Below, in pieces: positions 27,685-37,248 of a stretch of 64,000 nucleotides of DNA (positions are counted from its first letter, which is position 1; each line of letters starts with the position of its first letter). The stretch is from Olleya aquimaris (lineage in GTDB: Bacteria; Bacteroidota; Bacteroidia; Flavobacteriales; Flavobacteriaceae). Both the position numbers and the translations under genes were made by a program. The notes under the pieces were generated by a model. That model did not search any database and was not told the DNA's origin. It was given only the letters and a program-made list of their open reading frames with translations. The stretch spans positions 5,001 through 69,000 of the forward strand of contig NZ_QLLO01000008.1 of NCBI RefSeq assembly GCF_003259525.1, read 5' to 3'.

Positions 27685-28830
27685 CTAAAATCTAAACCAA
27701 CGTTTAAATCTTGTAGAATCACGGAATTTTATAATTGGGTATTCAAAATAGGTGAACAATACAAATGAAAGACAAAAAGTGACACTCCAAAACAAAAGTA
27801 AAACTAGCACTTTTTCTAGTGAATTTAATATTGAAATATTGATGAATTTTTGAATAGTTAATAACACTATAGAATAGTTAACCAAGTAAATTGAATAAGA
27901 CCACAAACTAATTTTTGTGATAGGATTAGTTAATACATGATTTGATCTCCAATTTGACAATACAGGAAATGTTAAGAGAATTGATATAGAAACCAATGCC
28001 AAATACCAAATATTAAAAAAAGCACTATATATGTTAGGTTCTAGATGATTTATGTAAATATATAGATGAGTAATAACAAAAATAATTGCGCCTAACATAA
28101 AGCTTAACCATTTATAACGTCTCCAAAATTTAGTATAGTAAACACTTGAAAAAGCGCCTAAAAACCCATAGTAAATACTATCAATTCTATAAACAACAAC
28201 TTTTCTAAGATTTTTACTCCAAGAGAATTCTAGAGTTTGTTCTGTAACACTTAAATCAAAAATAAAACGGTTTAAAGTAAAGCCTATTATTACTAAAAGC
28301 GTCATTAATAAAAAACTCCATTTTGTTAGTCTTTTAAATAGTAATGCTAAGATCATTAAGAGGATTGGTCCCAATAAATATGCAAACTCTTCAATAGATA
28401 AGCTCCAAGATTCTGTAAAAAAGTCTGGTTGTTGCTGGCTAAAATTCTGTAAAAAGAAAAAGTATTTAAAAAGTTGTTTAGGGGTTTCTGTATTAAAAGC
28501 TATTAACAGTCCTATGTTTATTAGTAACACTAAATAATAATTAGGCAAGGTTCTAAACCAACGACGCATCCAAAATTGAGTAAACTGCTTTACACTAGTT
28601 TGTTGTTTTAATATGTGTTTTATTAAAATAGTCCCAATTAAAAACCCACTTAAAACAAAGAAAATATCTACTCCAATAGTCCCAAAAAACTGAACCATTT
28701 TTATAACAGTAGATTGTGATTCTGGAAATAATAAAATTGTGGAATGTGAGCAAAGTATAAGTAAAATAGCGATTGCTCTAACAACATCTAAACCAAATAT
28801 TCTTTGCTTATATGTTGTAATTGGTATCAA
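27685..28830 (-). CDS. Acyltransferase family 3 membrane protein (OafA/YrhL type)
   Basis: A 381-residue polytopic protein with about ten helices. It begins with the AT3 signature (FGLDVVRAIAILLILCSHS, where the His is catalytic in the family) and contains DIFFVLSGFLIG and WSLSIEEFAYLLGP. It likely O-acylates an envelope polysaccharide or lipid; the substrate is unknown. It is the last gene of the minus operon led by the 646-residue PPIase, 11 nt after the small membrane protein. Confidence 0.9.
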   Translation of the reverse strand: MIPITTYKQRIFGLDVVRAIAILLILCSHSTILLFPESQSTVIKMVQFFGTIGVDIFFVLSGFLIGTILIKHILKQQTSVKQFTQFWMRRWFRTLPNYYLVLLINIGLLIAFNTETPKQLFKYFFFLQNFSQQQPDFFTESWSLSIEEFAYLLGPILLMILALLFKRLTKWSFLLMTLLVIIGFTLNRFIFDLSVTEQTLEFSWSKNLRKVVVYRIDSIYYGFLGAFSSVYYTKFWRRYKWLSFMLGAIIFVITHLYIYINHLEPNIYSAFFNIWYLALVSISILLTFPVLSNWRSNHVLTNPITKISLWSYSIYLVNYSIVLLTIQKFINISILNSLEKVLVLLLFWSVTFCLSFVLFTYFEYPIIKFRDSTRFKRWFRF

Positions 28831-28841
28831 TTAAAAAGGCG

Positions 28842-29036
28842 TTAGGATTTTTGTCTAGAAATTTTAATTAGTTTAATAATACCTAAAAAGATAGCACAAA
28901 ATTCTAAGAAAGTTCCGATAGTTAATAATAAACTACCATGTTCTATTGCTTGTACTTTAAAATATGCGCCTATAATTGTTAGAATTACACCAACAATTAA
29001 TAATAACAAAGGAACTTTAAATTGCTTTAAATTCAT
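28842..29036 (-). CDS. Small two-helix membrane protein
   Basis: A 64-residue protein with two predicted membrane helices (LLLLIVGVILTIIGAYF and LLLTIGTFLEFCAIFLGIIKL) and a basic C-terminus. I do not recognise a named family, although similar proteins accompany moxR in other flavobacteria. It starts 1 nt after the moxR stop and is clearly translationally coupled, which supports its being real. Confidence 0.75.
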   Translation of the reverse strand: MNLKQFKVPLLLLIVGVILTIIGAYFKVQAIEHGSLLLTIGTFLEFCAIFLGIIKLIKISRQKS

Positions 29037-29037
29037 T

Positions 29038-29991
29038 TTAAAACAAGCTTTTAATTATTTGTTCTATAGTAACACCTTCTGCTTCAGCCTTATAGTTTTT
29101 TATCATTCTATGACGTAAAATACTTGTAGCTACTGCTTGAACATTTTCGATATCTGGAGAAAACTTTCCGTTAATAGCTGCATGTGTTTTTGCTGCTAAT
29201 ATTAAATTTTGAGAAGCTCTTGGTCCTGCTCCCCAATCTATATACTGTTTAACTAAATCTGATGCTGCCTCACTATTTGGTCTAGTTTTACCAACCATAG
29301 TTACTGCATATTCTATTACATTATCCGCTACAGGAATACGTCTAATTAACTGCTGAAAATCTATAATTTCTTGAGCTGTAAACAAGCTATTAACTTGTGG
29401 TTTATGGTCTGAAGTAGTGGCTTTTACTACCTGCACTTCTTCTGCAAAAGATGGATATTCTAAATTAATTGCAAACATAAAACGGTCTAATTGGGCTTCT
29501 GGTAAAGGATAAGTCCCTTCTTGCTCAATTGGGTTTTGTGTTGCTAGTACAAAATAGGGCAATTCTAATTTATAATGATGTCCAGAAACGGTTACAGCAC
29601 GCTCTTGCATAGCTTCTAATAATGCTGCTTGAGTTTTTGGTGGTGTACGGTTAATCTCGTCTGCTAAGATAATGTTAGCAAAAATAGGTCCTTTTATAAA
29701 TTTAAAATTTCGGTTTTCGTCTAAAATTTCACTACCTAAAATATCGCTTGGCATTAAATCTGGAGTAAACTGAATACGCTTAAAATCCAACCCTAAAGCT
29801 TGAGAAATAGTATTAACCATTAACGTTTTAGCCAATCCAGGCACACCAATTAATAAGGCGTGTCCACCAGAAAAAATAGAAATTAAAATTTGATTTACGA
29901 CATCGTCTTGACCAACAATAACTTTGGCAACCTCCTGTCTTAAATCGTTATACTTATTTACTAAATTGTTAATTGCTGCAACGTCAGACAT
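29038..29991 (-). CDS. MoxR-family AAA+ ATPase
   Basis: A 317-residue AAA+ chaperone with Walker A GVPGLAKTL, Walker B ILADEINRTPPK, and sensor 1 FVLATQNPIEQEGTYPLPEAQLDRF-like region. MoxR proteins mature metal or multi-subunit complexes, usually with DUF58 and VWA partners; none of those is nearby here. Instead it lies directly behind three periplasmic folding factors, starting 7 nt after the SurA-like gene. Confidence 0.93.
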   Translation of the reverse strand: MSDVAAINNLVNKYNDLRQEVAKVIVGQDDVVNQILISIFSGGHALLIGVPGLAKTLMVNTISQALGLDFKRIQFTPDLMPSDILGSEILDENRNFKFIKGPIFANIILADEINRTPPKTQAALLEAMQERAVTVSGHHYKLELPYFVLATQNPIEQEGTYPLPEAQLDRFMFAINLEYPSFAEEVQVVKATTSDHKPQVNSLFTAQEIIDFQQLIRRIPVADNVIEYAVTMVGKTRPNSEAASDLVKQYIDWGAGPRASQNLILAAKTHAAINGKFSPDIENVQAVATSILRHRMIKNYKAEAEGVTIEQIIKSLF

Positions 29992-29997
29992 AAATTT

Positions 29998-31449
29998 TTA
30001 CTTGTTTTTTAACCAGTTACTACTAAAATCGCAACCTCTGTGTGCTTCGCTAATTTTTATATAAGTGTCAGCAATTTTTTCGTCTTGCCATTTACCAATA
30101 GTTTCAAATTGCTTTTCGTTTAAAGCAAGTTCTTTAATTTTTAAGTAATCACGTGCATAATCTGCATCATGCTCGTCTATTCTATCGGTTACAGTTACTA
30201 ATTTAAACTTAATATTACCTTGTCTATCTGTATCTGTTAATACTTCGCTTACGGTGTTATTTTCTAATCCTTGTAATTGACTGTATAATTCTGGATCCAT
30301 TTTAGTTAGTTCAAAATTATAATCTTGTGTTTGAGGATTAATTAATTGTCCACCTTGATATTTAGTTTCTTTTTCATCACTAAATTCTTCTGCTGCTTCA
30401 GCAAAAGTGTACACACCATCAATAATATCTGTTCTAATTTTCTCAATTTTTTCTTTAGCTTCTAAAACTTCTTCATCAGAGATTTCAGGGACTAAAAGTA
30501 TGTGGCTTACATCATATTCTTGACCTCTAATCTTTTCTAAGTAAATAATATGAAAACCAAAATCTGTTTCAAATGGTTCAGAAATTTGTCCCTCTTGTAA
30601 AGAAAACGCAACATCTCTAAACTCTTTTACCATTCTAGGTTGAGCCCTGTTCATTGGTGGTAATTTACCTCCAGATTTTTTTGACCCAGGATCGTCAGAA
30701 TAAAACGCTGCTCTAGATCTGAAGCTTTTTCCTTCTTCTTCAACCTCTCTTTTAAACTCTTTTAATTGGTTTATAACGCGTTGTTTTTCTTCCTCGCTAA
30801 CTTTTGGCTCAATAATTATTTGTGCCACTTTAAGCTCTGTACCAAATCTTGGACGTTCTTCTTTAGGAATTCTATTAAAAAACTGACGCACCTCTTCTGG
30901 AGTTACTTCAATGTCTTCAATAATTTTTCTTTGCATTTCTGAAGCTAGTTTGTTGCTTTTATTAATTTCAAAAATTTCTTCTCTAAAACTAACCTCATCC
31001 TCTTTTTTATAGAATTTTAATAAAGCATCCATGTTACCATTAAACTGCTGTAAAAATTGCTGAATTTGTTGATCTACATAAGATCTAATTTCGGCATCAC
31101 TAACCACAATACTATCTTGAATAGCATGGTGTGCATATAATTTGTCTTCTAATAATTTACCAAATAATTGACAACGTGTTACACCTTGTAACGAAGCACC
31201 TTGTGCTTTTAATTGAATAATCATTTTATCAATATCACTATCTAAAACAATATAATCTCCTACGACTGCTGCTACACCATCTACCTTGATAGCTCCATTA
31301 GTTAATGTAGTATCTACAGCTTGCTCTGTAGTGGTTTCGTCAATAATTTCTTGTGCAGAAACTGTAAACGTTGCTAATAGTAAAAACGCAAAAGCGGAAA
31401 GCGTTTTAGTTTTAATTGTAAATTTCAAATTGTTTGTTTTTAATGGCAT
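29998..31449 (-). CDS. SurA-like periplasmic parvulin peptidyl-prolyl isomerase
   Basis: Predicted outer-membrane protein chaperone, 483 residues. A signal peptide (LSAFAFLLLATFTVSAQ) is followed by a SurA N-like helical region, then two parvulin-type domains: around LKVAQIIIEP to GFHIIYLEK, and from YDVSHILLVPE onward. The ATG at 31449 overlaps the upstream lipoprotein gene by 38 nt; a TTG seven codons downstream would shorten the overlap. It is third in the folding-factor operon. Confidence 0.9.
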   Translation of the reverse strand: MPLKTNNLKFTIKTKTLSAFAFLLLATFTVSAQEIIDETTTEQAVDTTLTNGAIKVDGVAAVVGDYIVLDSDIDKMIIQLKAQGASLQGVTRCQLFGKLLEDKLYAHHAIQDSIVVSDAEIRSYVDQQIQQFLQQFNGNMDALLKFYKKEDEVSFREEIFEINKSNKLASEMQRKIIEDIEVTPEEVRQFFNRIPKEERPRFGTELKVAQIIIEPKVSEEEKQRVINQLKEFKREVEEEGKSFRSRAAFYSDDPGSKKSGGKLPPMNRAQPRMVKEFRDVAFSLQEGQISEPFETDFGFHIIYLEKIRGQEYDVSHILLVPEISDEEVLEAKEKIEKIRTDIIDGVYTFAEAAEEFSDEKETKYQGGQLINPQTQDYNFELTKMDPELYSQLQGLENNTVSEVLTDTDRQGNIKFKLVTVTDRIDEHDADYARDYLKIKELALNEKQFETIGKWQDEKIADTYIKISEAHRGCDFSSNWLKNK

Positions 31450-32260
31450 CTTTAGTAATGTCCTTTTCTAATTGTTTAATTAATTCTAGTTTACGCTTGT
31501 TAACTACGATTTGGTTTATGGTTGGTCTAACGTATTCTAGTGGAGCTGTATCGTTTCGTAACAACACATCTTTTATTTGCATCAAATATAATCCTAATGA
31601 ATCTTTGAGTTGTATAAAATTAGATTTTTTTAACAATTCATTTCTGTATTCTGGTGTTACTGCTGGAATTTTATTAATAGCTTGGTCTACTCTTATCCAA
31701 ACAGAGTCTTTTAAAGAATAAGATCTAAATTGTATTGAAATAGAATCTAACTCTTTTTTATCTGCTTTATTAAAGCGTTTAAACTTGGTTTTAATTTTAT
31801 CTAAATCCAATCTATTAGCTTCAACATTTATATATCTAAACTGAATTAATTCTTCGTTTAATTTGAAAGCTTCCCTATTAGCCTGATAATAAGCTTCTGC
31901 TTCTGCATTGGATACTATGGTATCCAAGTTTTTAGTAACTAAAGCTTCTAAATACGCTTTGCTATACAAGTCATATCTGTATTGTTGGACTAATTTATCA
32001 AACTTTTCTAGCTTAGCATCAGACAAGTTTACCTCTGCTCCTTTTACCAACAATTGTTGAGTAGCCCATTTATTTATAAAATTGTTAGCATAGACTGCAC
32101 TGTCTGATTTTGAGACAAACTCAGGCATTGCCTTTTTTAAATCTTTATGATATAAATACACATCGTCTATTCTAGCAATTGCATCTTCTTGTGGTGCTTG
32201 ATTAAAATAGTCGCAAGACCATAAAACACAAATTAGTACTATGTAAATTGAAGTTTTCAA
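31412..32260 (-). CDS. SurA-N-like periplasmic lipoprotein without clear PPIase domain
   Basis: A 282-residue lipoprotein: signal peptide with lipobox LWSC at Cys16. The body is helical and charged, resembling the N- and C-terminal chaperone parts of SurA/PrsA (AIARIDDVYLYHKDLKKAMP near the start), but I see no parvulin motif. The two flanking genes encode true PPIases, so it is probably a chaperone partner for outer-membrane protein folding. It starts 1 nt after the upstream gene stop. Confidence 0.75.
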   Translation of the reverse strand: MKTSIYIVLICVLWSCDYFNQAPQEDAIARIDDVYLYHKDLKKAMPEFVSKSDSAVYANNFINKWATQQLLVKGAEVNLSDAKLEKFDKLVQQYRYDLYSKAYLEALVTKNLDTIVSNAEAEAYYQANREAFKLNEELIQFRYINVEANRLDLDKIKTKFKRFNKADKKELDSISIQFRSYSLKDSVWIRVDQAINKIPAVTPEYRNELLKKSNFIQLKDSLGLYLMQIKDVLLRNDTAPLEYVRPTINQIVVNKRKLELIKQLEKDITKDAIKNKQFEIYN

Positions 32261-32261
32261 A

Positions 32262-34202
32262 TTATTTTAATTCTTCTTTAACCTGTTTTAATGCTTCTTG
32301 ATTAATAACAACTTTGTACTTTTTAGACAGATTAGCCAACCAATCTTGTTCTTTTTGATCTTGATAATCTGAAATCACATTACCCTTAGCCTCATTAAAA
32401 GTTTTTGACATTTTTGGCAGTACTTCTTTAATCTTAATGACTGTATAAGCATCATTATGCTTATATATTTTAGAAACCCCTTCTGTTAAATTTAACCCCT
32501 TTGGTAATGCTTGGTGGTTAACCTCTAAAGTATCAACAATAAAACTAACATTAATTTGGGTATCTGAGTTTAATCCGTTTTGAATTACTTCTATTGTTTT
32601 ATTATTTTCTAAAAGAGTTTCAACTCTTTTTATAATATTTTTTTTAGCTGAAGATGCTACAATTGCATCCACCCTTGGGTTGTAGTAGTATTTGTCTTTA
32701 TTAAGCAAATAATACTCTTGAAGCCCTATAGAATCTTGTTTGGCAGCATTCCAAATTTCTGTTTCCATTAAGTCAAATAGTAATAATCCATCTCGATACT
32801 CGCTTAAAATCTGAGCATACTCCTCATTTTCAAACTCTAGATTGTCTTCTTGGTAAGTTTTTAAGTTACTTTCTACAAACACTTTATAATTATCGTCAAC
32901 CAATTTCTTTAAAGGCACTTTTGCTTGACGTCTACGCTGGCTTTTTTCTAAAAAGTCTGCAAAATCATACTGTGTATAGGTTTTATTCCCAATGGTCAAT
33001 AAAGTTTCTTCGCCTTTAAAATCTGATGGAATTTTCCAAGTGCTAGTAAAAAAATCATCATTTAAGATTGCTACAATTGGTGTTAAATCTGTTTGGGTTG
33101 ACACATTATATTGTGCCATTAATTTATCTATACGTTTTGCTTCAATAACTTTAGACCTAGAGTCTCTTTTAATTCTGTTTTTTAATTCTGGCTCAAGCTG
33201 ACTAAAAGGTTTAATTCCGTTTTTTTCATGCAATTTGATAATATGATATCCAAATTCTGATTTAAAAGGTTTGGTAACATCATTTACATTTTGCAAACTA
33301 AACGCTTGCTCTTCAAATATCTTAGAGCTTAACTGTCCAGCAGAAAATGTATTTAGTTTACCACCATTAGCACTAGAGCTTTTATCGTCTGAAAACTGTT
33401 TAGCTAATGCTGCAAAGTCTTCGCCTTGTTTTACACGTTTATATAATTCCTCTATACGGTCTTTAGCACTTTGTTCTGCTTTTTCGTTTTCTGTAAGCAT
33501 GATATGAGCCACAGTAACCTCTCCTCTATTATCACGCTTGTCTTTGGTCCAAACTATATGATATCCAAACTGGGTTCTAAAAGGTTGTGACCATTCTCCA
33601 ACAGGTGTATTATATACTGCATTTTCAAAAGGATACACCATTTTAAAAGCAGTAAAATAACCAAGTTCTTCTGCAAATAAAGTACGTCCATTATGGATGT
33701 CTTTTTTTACTGCTTCAAAACCTTCTTGCAAAACACGACCTCTTAATTTTTGAATTTCTTGATACGCTAACAAAGTGTCTTGTGGACTAGCGTTTTCGTC
33801 AATTCTAACTAAAATGTGGCTAGCATCTACTTCTGTTTGTAATCTGTTATAAGCTTCTTTTATTAATTGCTCTGTAACTTTATTATCGTTTAAATAATTT
33901 TTAGATAATTGATTTTTGTAGTTTTTAAACTCTCTTATATAAGACGGTTTTTGATCTAACCCTAAAGCTTTTGCTTCTGCAATTTTAAGCTTATAATTAA
34001 CAAATAACTTTAAGTAATTATCTATATCTTTTTGAGAATCGTCTTTTACTAAATCTAAATTCTTACTATAAACACGCTTAAACTCGTTGGTATAAACTGG
34101 CTCTCCATCTACTGTAAATAAAACGGTTTTATTTTGGGCTAAAACACTATAACCTAGAAGTAAAAATAGTGTTAGTGTGACATGTAAAACTTTCATTTTC
34201 AT
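32262..34202 (-). CDS. Periplasmic peptidyl-prolyl isomerase with two parvulin domains
   Basis: A 646-residue folding factor. A signal peptide (VTLTLFLLLGYSVLAQ) is followed by an N-terminal chaperone region and two rotamase domains at about 118-225 (ASHILVRI ... FGYHIVWTKD) and 229-335 (VAHIMLTE ... FGYHIIKLHEKNG), then a long C-terminal region. It heads a six-gene minus operon (PPIase, lipoprotein, SurA-like, MoxR, small membrane protein, acyltransferase) with a promoter at 34232-34261. Confidence 0.92.
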   Translation of the reverse strand: MKMKVLHVTLTLFLLLGYSVLAQNKTVLFTVDGEPVYTNEFKRVYSKNLDLVKDDSQKDIDNYLKLFVNYKLKIAEAKALGLDQKPSYIREFKNYKNQLSKNYLNDNKVTEQLIKEAYNRLQTEVDASHILVRIDENASPQDTLLAYQEIQKLRGRVLQEGFEAVKKDIHNGRTLFAEELGYFTAFKMVYPFENAVYNTPVGEWSQPFRTQFGYHIVWTKDKRDNRGEVTVAHIMLTENEKAEQSAKDRIEELYKRVKQGEDFAALAKQFSDDKSSSANGGKLNTFSAGQLSSKIFEEQAFSLQNVNDVTKPFKSEFGYHIIKLHEKNGIKPFSQLEPELKNRIKRDSRSKVIEAKRIDKLMAQYNVSTQTDLTPIVAILNDDFFTSTWKIPSDFKGEETLLTIGNKTYTQYDFADFLEKSQRRRQAKVPLKKLVDDNYKVFVESNLKTYQEDNLEFENEEYAQILSEYRDGLLLFDLMETEIWNAAKQDSIGLQEYYLLNKDKYYYNPRVDAIVASSAKKNIIKRVETLLENNKTIEVIQNGLNSDTQINVSFIVDTLEVNHQALPKGLNLTEGVSKIYKHNDAYTVIKIKEVLPKMSKTFNEAKGNVISDYQDQKEQDWLANLSKKYKVVINQEALKQVKEELK

Positions 34203-34231
34203 AATAAGGGCACTTTTGTTAGCAATGATTG

Positions 34232-34261
34232 CAAAAATAGCAATATTACACTATAATACAA
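34232..34261 (-). promoter_or_regulatory. Promoter of the periplasmic folding operon
   Basis: Minus strand TTG, 19 nt, TATTTTTG, ending 29 nt before the first ATG of the operon. Confidence 0.75.
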
Positions 34262-34410
34262 GTACTTTTACAAACCATCCAACAATCTTAAATATAGTAG
34301 GTTTAAACTACTAAATTGAAAAAATAATCAACACAAAAACGTTATAGAAGTATTAAAATTATGTGTGATATTAATTAATATGCTATTTTTACTATAAAAT
34401 AGATATTAAT

Positions 34411-35151
34411 ATGATTAAAAATTACTTTTTACTTTTATTACTTATGGTTTCTAATGCTATAATAGCTCAAGAAACCTTAACATTTAATGGTTATGATGGA
34501 GCACCAGCAACAATTACTGCTACTTCATCTACAGTTAATGACCAAATTACTATAGTGTTTGAAGATGTTGATCTTATCAATAACTTTTACACAGATGGTC
34601 GTACTTACATACACATGTATGGTGGGTTAGACACGCCATCTGGTGGTTTTCAAGGGTCTCCAGGATTTAATGATTTAGGTTCACAACCTCAATTAACTCT
34701 AGTAAGCACTGATACAGATGCTAACGCTGGACCAAATACGTATAGTCTTACTATAAACTTAGCTCAGTTTTACACTGGTGTGCCAGACGGAACTACTGTG
34801 TTTGGCTTTAATTTACTGTTTCAAAATGAGTTTGGAGGTGGTGGAAACAACCAAACAGCAGACTTATACATAGATTTAATTGATGCAGTTAAAAACTCGA
34901 CATTAAGTATTACAGAAACTAAAAAAACTGTGTTTTCTGCTAAAATGATAGACAACCAGTTGTTAATTTCTAACTTTAATGGTGTAGTAACTATTAAAGC
35001 TTACAATATTTTAGGTAAAGAAATTTTAAGAATACCTAATTTAGAGGTCAACAATACTTTACGTAAAACTTTAAATTTACCTAAAAATCAAATTAGTATT
35101 GTTGTTATAGAAACAGCAAAATCCAGACACACTTTAAAAGTCGTTTTATAG
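34411..35151 (+). CDS. Secreted protein with type IX secretion C-terminal domain
   Basis: A 246-residue exported protein: signal peptide ending in IIAQ, a beta-rich middle domain with Gly/Asp-rich stretches (YGGLDTPSGGF, EFGGGGNNQTA), and a type A T9SS sorting domain (residues ~165-246: SAKMIDNQLLISNFNG, KAYNILGKEI, then HTLKVVL). It should be exported through T9SS and anchored or released at the surface. The function of the middle domain is unknown. It is monocistronic and followed by a strong terminator. Confidence 0.85.
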   Translation: MIKNYFLLLLLMVSNAIIAQETLTFNGYDGAPATITATSSTVNDQITIVFEDVDLINNFYTDGRTYIHMYGGLDTPSGGFQGSPGFNDLGSQPQLTLVSTDTDANAGPNTYSLTINLAQFYTGVPDGTTVFGFNLLFQNEFGGGGNNQTADLYIDLIDAVKNSTLSITETKKTVFSAKMIDNQLLISNFNGVVTIKAYNILGKEILRIPNLEVNNTLRKTLNLPKNQISIVVIETAKSRHTLKVVL

Positions 35152-35185
35152 CTACAAAAGTATTTTAACGACTATCTTATTAATT

Positions 35186-35221
35186 ATAGCGATTGTAATA
35201 TTACAATCGCTATTTTTTTTA
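35186..35221 (+). terminator. Terminator after the T9SS cargo gene
   Basis: A perfect 28-bp palindrome (ATAGCGATTGTAAT and its complement) is followed by eight T. Confidence 0.92.
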
Positions 35222-35247
35222 TAGATTTAGTATCATATCCCTTAACA

Positions 35248-35700
35248 ATGAAATACACAATACAAGTAACCATTAATACACCAGTTGAAGAATGCTTTAA
35301 GTTGTTAGATGATCATGAAAACATGAAGCATTGGCAAGAAGGCTTAGTCAGTTACGAGCATATATCTGGAGATCCAGGAAAAGTAAATGCCAAAATGAAA
35401 TTGAATTATAAGTTTGGTAAACGAAAAATGAGTCTAATTGAAACAATAACTTTTAAAGAAAAAAATAAAGCCTTTCATTTTAATTTTGATGCTAAAGGCA
35501 TGCACAACATTCAGCAAAATTTTTTTGAAGCTATTGACAACAACACTACACAATGGACAAGCGTTAACGAATTTGTCCCTACAAATTTTGCAATGCGCAT
35601 GATGGCATTATTAATGCCAAAAGCCTTTAGAAAACAATCTGAAAAATATTTAACAGATTTTAAAAATTTTGCCGAAAACGGAACCTCTTTAGCCAAGTAA
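35248..35700 (+). CDS. SRPBCC-family protein
   Basis: A 150-residue START/Bet v1-like hydrophobic-ligand fold: it starts with MKYTIQVTINTPVEECFKLL (the strand plus helix of polyketide cyclase/dehydrase types), with EGLVSYEHISGDPGKVNAK following. No specific function can be assigned. Its stop codon abuts the ATG of the next small gene. Confidence 0.82.
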   Translation: MKYTIQVTINTPVEECFKLLDDHENMKHWQEGLVSYEHISGDPGKVNAKMKLNYKFGKRKMSLIETITFKEKNKAFHFNFDAKGMHNIQQNFFEAIDNNTTQWTSVNEFVPTNFAMRMMALLMPKAFRKQSEKYLTDFKNFAENGTSLAK

Positions 35701-35940
35701 ATGAGACAATTAAAATTAATTTGGGACTTTAGAGGTCCTGATGCAAACAAAATAGCACAACACCACGAAATACACTTAAAGGATTTTATTGCTTTAGAAA
35801 AAACAGAATTGAATATTACAGGTGTTGAGCAATTAAATAATATGCATAGCATAGCCTTTATGGTAGTTAATGAATCTGAAATGAAACCTATACGAGATGC
35901 TTTAAAACCACATCGTGGACAAATTTATAATCAAAACTAG
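35701..35940 (+). CDS. Small conserved protein of unknown function
   Basis: A 79-residue cytoplasmic protein starting right after the SRPBCC stop (TAAATG), hence translationally coupled. Features are IWDFRGPDANKIAQHHEIHLKDF, with closely spaced His, and a C-terminal KPHRGQIYNQN. It looks like a small ferredoxin-fold type protein. I do not recognise a named family. Confidence 0.7.
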   Translation: MRQLKLIWDFRGPDANKIAQHHEIHLKDFIALEKTELNITGVEQLNNMHSIAFMVVNESEMKPIRDALKPHRGQIYNQN

Positions 35941-35994
35941 ACTGTATTATATCTTTTTTGATCTTAGCTAATTTGTAAATAATGATTTAAAATC

Positions 35995-36426
35995 ATGAAA
36001 ACCTTAAACTATTCCATAACTATTAACGCCTCTAAAGACAACGTTTGGAACACCTTATTTACTGACGAAAATTACCCAAAATGGGTCTATGTTTTTGCTG
36101 AAGGAGCTTACGCTAAAACCAATTGGCAAGAAGGTAGTCCTGTAGATTTTTTAACTCCAAATGGTGATGGTATGTTTAGTAAGATTCATCAAAAAATTCC
36201 AAATAACCTTATGGTGTTTAACCATCTGGGATTTATAAAAGCAGGAAAAAAAGTTTACGATGAAAAATCTAAAGCTTGGGAAAATGCAAAAGAATCCTAT
36301 CAACTTATTGAAAAGCATGGAAAAACAGAGTTGCAGGTTAGCATGGATACCACTGAAGAATACATAGATTTTTTTAATGAAACTTTTCCAAAAGCTTTAA
36401 AAATTATTAAAGAACTTTCTGAATAG
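35995..36426 (+). CDS. SRPBCC/AHSA1-like protein
   Basis: A 143-residue protein with the AHSA1-type N-terminus (YSITINASKDNVWNTLFTD), the W-E-G-S stretch (NWQEGSPVDFL), and a C-terminal helix (FNETFPKALKIIKE). It is the second SRPBCC protein within 1 kb and is only weakly similar to the first. Function unknown; 54 nt from the preceding gene and 15 nt before the alkylation repair-like gene. Confidence 0.82.
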   Translation: MKTLNYSITINASKDNVWNTLFTDENYPKWVYVFAEGAYAKTNWQEGSPVDFLTPNGDGMFSKIHQKIPNNLMVFNHLGFIKAGKKVYDEKSKAWENAKESYQLIEKHGKTELQVSMDTTEEYIDFFNETFPKALKIIKELSE

Positions 36427-36441
36427 AATTATCAAACCCAA

Positions 36442-37092
36442 ATGACTGCCAAAGCATTTATTGAAACTTTAAACATGATTGCTCAAGATTTTAAAGGAGC
36501 AATACCTAAAAGAGAATTATTCTCTTTAGCAAAAGAATTTCAATATACACCTGTTTCTGAAGTGGTAATTTTACTTAAGGATAACAATCACGATCATCGT
36601 TTAGGTGCTGTATCCATTTTAGATTGGAAAGCTAGAAATAAAAAAACCTCAACCGAAGAAAAAGAAGCCATATATAACGCCTACATAAACAATCATAATT
36701 GGATTGATAATTGGGGTTTGGTTGACAGAGCTGCGCCTTATGTGGTTGGTGGATATTTGTACGATAGAGACCGTAAACCTTTATATGATTTGGCAGTGTC
36801 TAAAAATCCAATGGAGCGACGTACCGCTATTGTTAGTACTTATTTTTTTATTAGAAAAAAAGACATAATAGACACCTTTAATATTGCTGAAATTTTGATA
36901 CATGATTCAAACGAATATGTTCAAAAAGCTGTGGGTAGCTGGATTAGAGAAGCTGGAAAAAAAGATGAAAATAAACTAAAAGAATTTCTAGATAAATACG
37001 CCAGCACTATGCCTAGAGTAACCTTAAGGTATGCAACTGAAAAGTTGGATAGACAGACTAAAGATTACTATTTAGCTATGAAAAACAATTAA
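36442..37092 (+). CDS. DNA alkylation repair (AlkC/AlkD-like HEAT) family protein
   Basis: A 216-residue all-helical protein with AlkD-type features: NHDHRLGAVSILDWKARNK, NHNWIDNWGLVDRAAPYVVG, MERRTAIVSTYFFI and AVGSWIREAGKKDE. AlkD glycosylases remove N3/N7-alkylated purines. In E. coli-like AlkD a catalytic Asp follows a WD-type motif; here WGLVD supplies the Asp. It probably belongs to one transcript with the SRPBCC genes. Confidence 0.85.
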   Translation: MTAKAFIETLNMIAQDFKGAIPKRELFSLAKEFQYTPVSEVVILLKDNNHDHRLGAVSILDWKARNKKTSTEEKEAIYNAYINNHNWIDNWGLVDRAAPYVVGGYLYDRDRKPLYDLAVSKNPMERRTAIVSTYFFIRKKDIIDTFNIAEILIHDSNEYVQKAVGSWIREAGKKDENKLKEFLDKYASTMPRVTLRYATEKLDRQTKDYYLAMKNN

Positions 37093-37248
37093 CTTTTTAA
37101 TTGATATTTTTTATAGTGAATTTTTAAAATAAAACGATTAGTTTTTTATCAATAAAAACCTAAAAATTGCTTTATAAAAATGTTAAATTGTTGAAGCTTA
37201 AAAGTTAAATGCTTTTATTAACTAACCGAATTATGTTATTTTAAAACA

